From assembly GCA_900764025.1 (NCBI GenBank), contig CAAFMM010000012.1, forward strand, positions 1-6,414: a stretch of DNA of 6,414 nucleotides. The letters are read 5' to 3'. This document shows, one piece after another, positions 6,273 through 6,414 of this stretch. Both the position numbers and the translations under genes were made by a program. Under the pieces are notes generated by a model. The model did no database searches, was not told the DNA's origin, and saw only the letters and a list, made by a program, of their open reading frames with translations. Within the stretch, counting starts at the first letter, position 1. Each line of letters opens with the position of its first letter. Origin of the DNA: an uncultured Collinsella sp. GTDB lineage: Bacteria > Actinomycetota > Coriobacteriia > Coriobacteriales > Coriobacteriaceae.

Positions 6273-6301
6273 TTGCGTCACGGCGGGACTTCCCGTATAT
6301 T
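6245..6301 (+). promoter_or_regulatory. tRNA-Gln promoter with an UP-like AT-rich tract
   Basis: TTGCGT (6273-6278), a 17-base spacer and TATATT (6296-6301) form the best sigma-70-type promoter in the window. Directly upstream, 6245-6267 is rich in A and T tracts (AATTTTAAAAAAG, CAAAATT), as in UP elements that bind the polymerase alpha subunit. The predicted transcript start is near 6308, leaving a leader of about 38 bases before the tRNA. Confidence 0.75.
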
Positions 6302-6345
6302 TCTTTCTTGCGCAAAGGCACAGCCGAGCGCAGCGATGCAGTCAT

Positions 6346-6414
6346 TGGGATGTCGTCTAATGGCAGGACAGCGGATTCTGGTTCCGTCAATGGGGGTTCG
6401 ACTCCCTCCATCCC
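6346..6414 (+). tRNA. tRNA-Gln, anticodon CUG (3' end cut by the window)
   Basis: A full cloverleaf can be drawn. Acceptor strand TGGGATG (6346-6352) pairs with CATCCC (6409-6414), with A72 just past the window. The D stem is GTC/GAC (6355-6357, 6367-6369). The anticodon stem is GCGGA/TCCGT (6371-6375, 6383-6387) with loop TTCTGGT and anticodon CTG at 6378-6380. The T stem is GGGGG/CCCTC with loop TTCGACT. A first-pair U1-A72 and the GGATTCTG context are typical of bacterial glutamine tRNA. It decodes CAG, a common glutamine codon in the GC-rich genes here. The discriminator base and CCA end cannot be seen. Confidence 0.95.

Noticed and set aside
6202..6411. 69-codon open frame on the minus strand at the window end
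   Set aside because: It runs through the tRNA-Gln gene and its promoter, has no recognisable domain and is best explained as chance.
1..6414. CRISPR array or complete insertion sequence
   Set aside because: No regularly spaced direct repeats and no transposase with flanking inverted repeats were seen; the only recombinase lacks visible element ends.

Overview
The window is GC-rich, densely coded bacterial DNA. Shine-Dalgarno sites are strong and one gene probably starts with TTG. The gene content (ftsE-ftsX, an RNase R without an N-terminal helix-turn-helix, a VanZ-like protein, a CxxC ArsC/Spx-like protein) and the style of the proteins suggest a high-GC Gram-positive, most likely a Coriobacteriia member such as Collinsella. 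That placement is inferred from sequence feel; no database was searched.

Layout. Positions 2-457 hold the 3' part of ftsE, which overlaps ftsX (444-1364) by 14 bases. Together they form the FtsEX cell-division ABC complex. A strong intrinsic terminator (1389-1422) closes this unit. rnr (1500-3635) follows as its own unit and ends at a second hairpin (3661-3696). Next come a cluster of AGGT/ACCT half-sites forming a 38-bp imperfect dyad (3755-3792) and a small serine recombinase (3812-4417). A VanZ-family membrane protein (4523-5104, TTG start) and a 119-residue ArsC/Spx-like thioredoxin-fold protein (5227-5586) complete the rightward genes.

A convergent minus-strand gene (5659-6069) encodes a short protein. 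It looks like the N-terminal half of MarR-like regulators found in this lineage, but lacks the winged helix. A probable two-way terminator lies between it and the ArsC-like gene. The last 345 bases hold an AT-rich upstream region, a good sigma-70-type promoter and a tRNA-Gln(CUG) gene cut off by the window end just before A72.

The genes do not form one pathway. FtsEX (division and wall hydrolysis), RNase R (RNA turnover) and tRNA-Gln are core functions. The stretch 3700-6070 is more accessory in character: a recombinase next to a palindromic cluster, then three small stand-alone genes. The features most worth a second look are the dyad cluster overlapping a possible recombinase promoter, and the regulator-like domain without a DNA-binding part. 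I did not find a clearly new multi-gene system.
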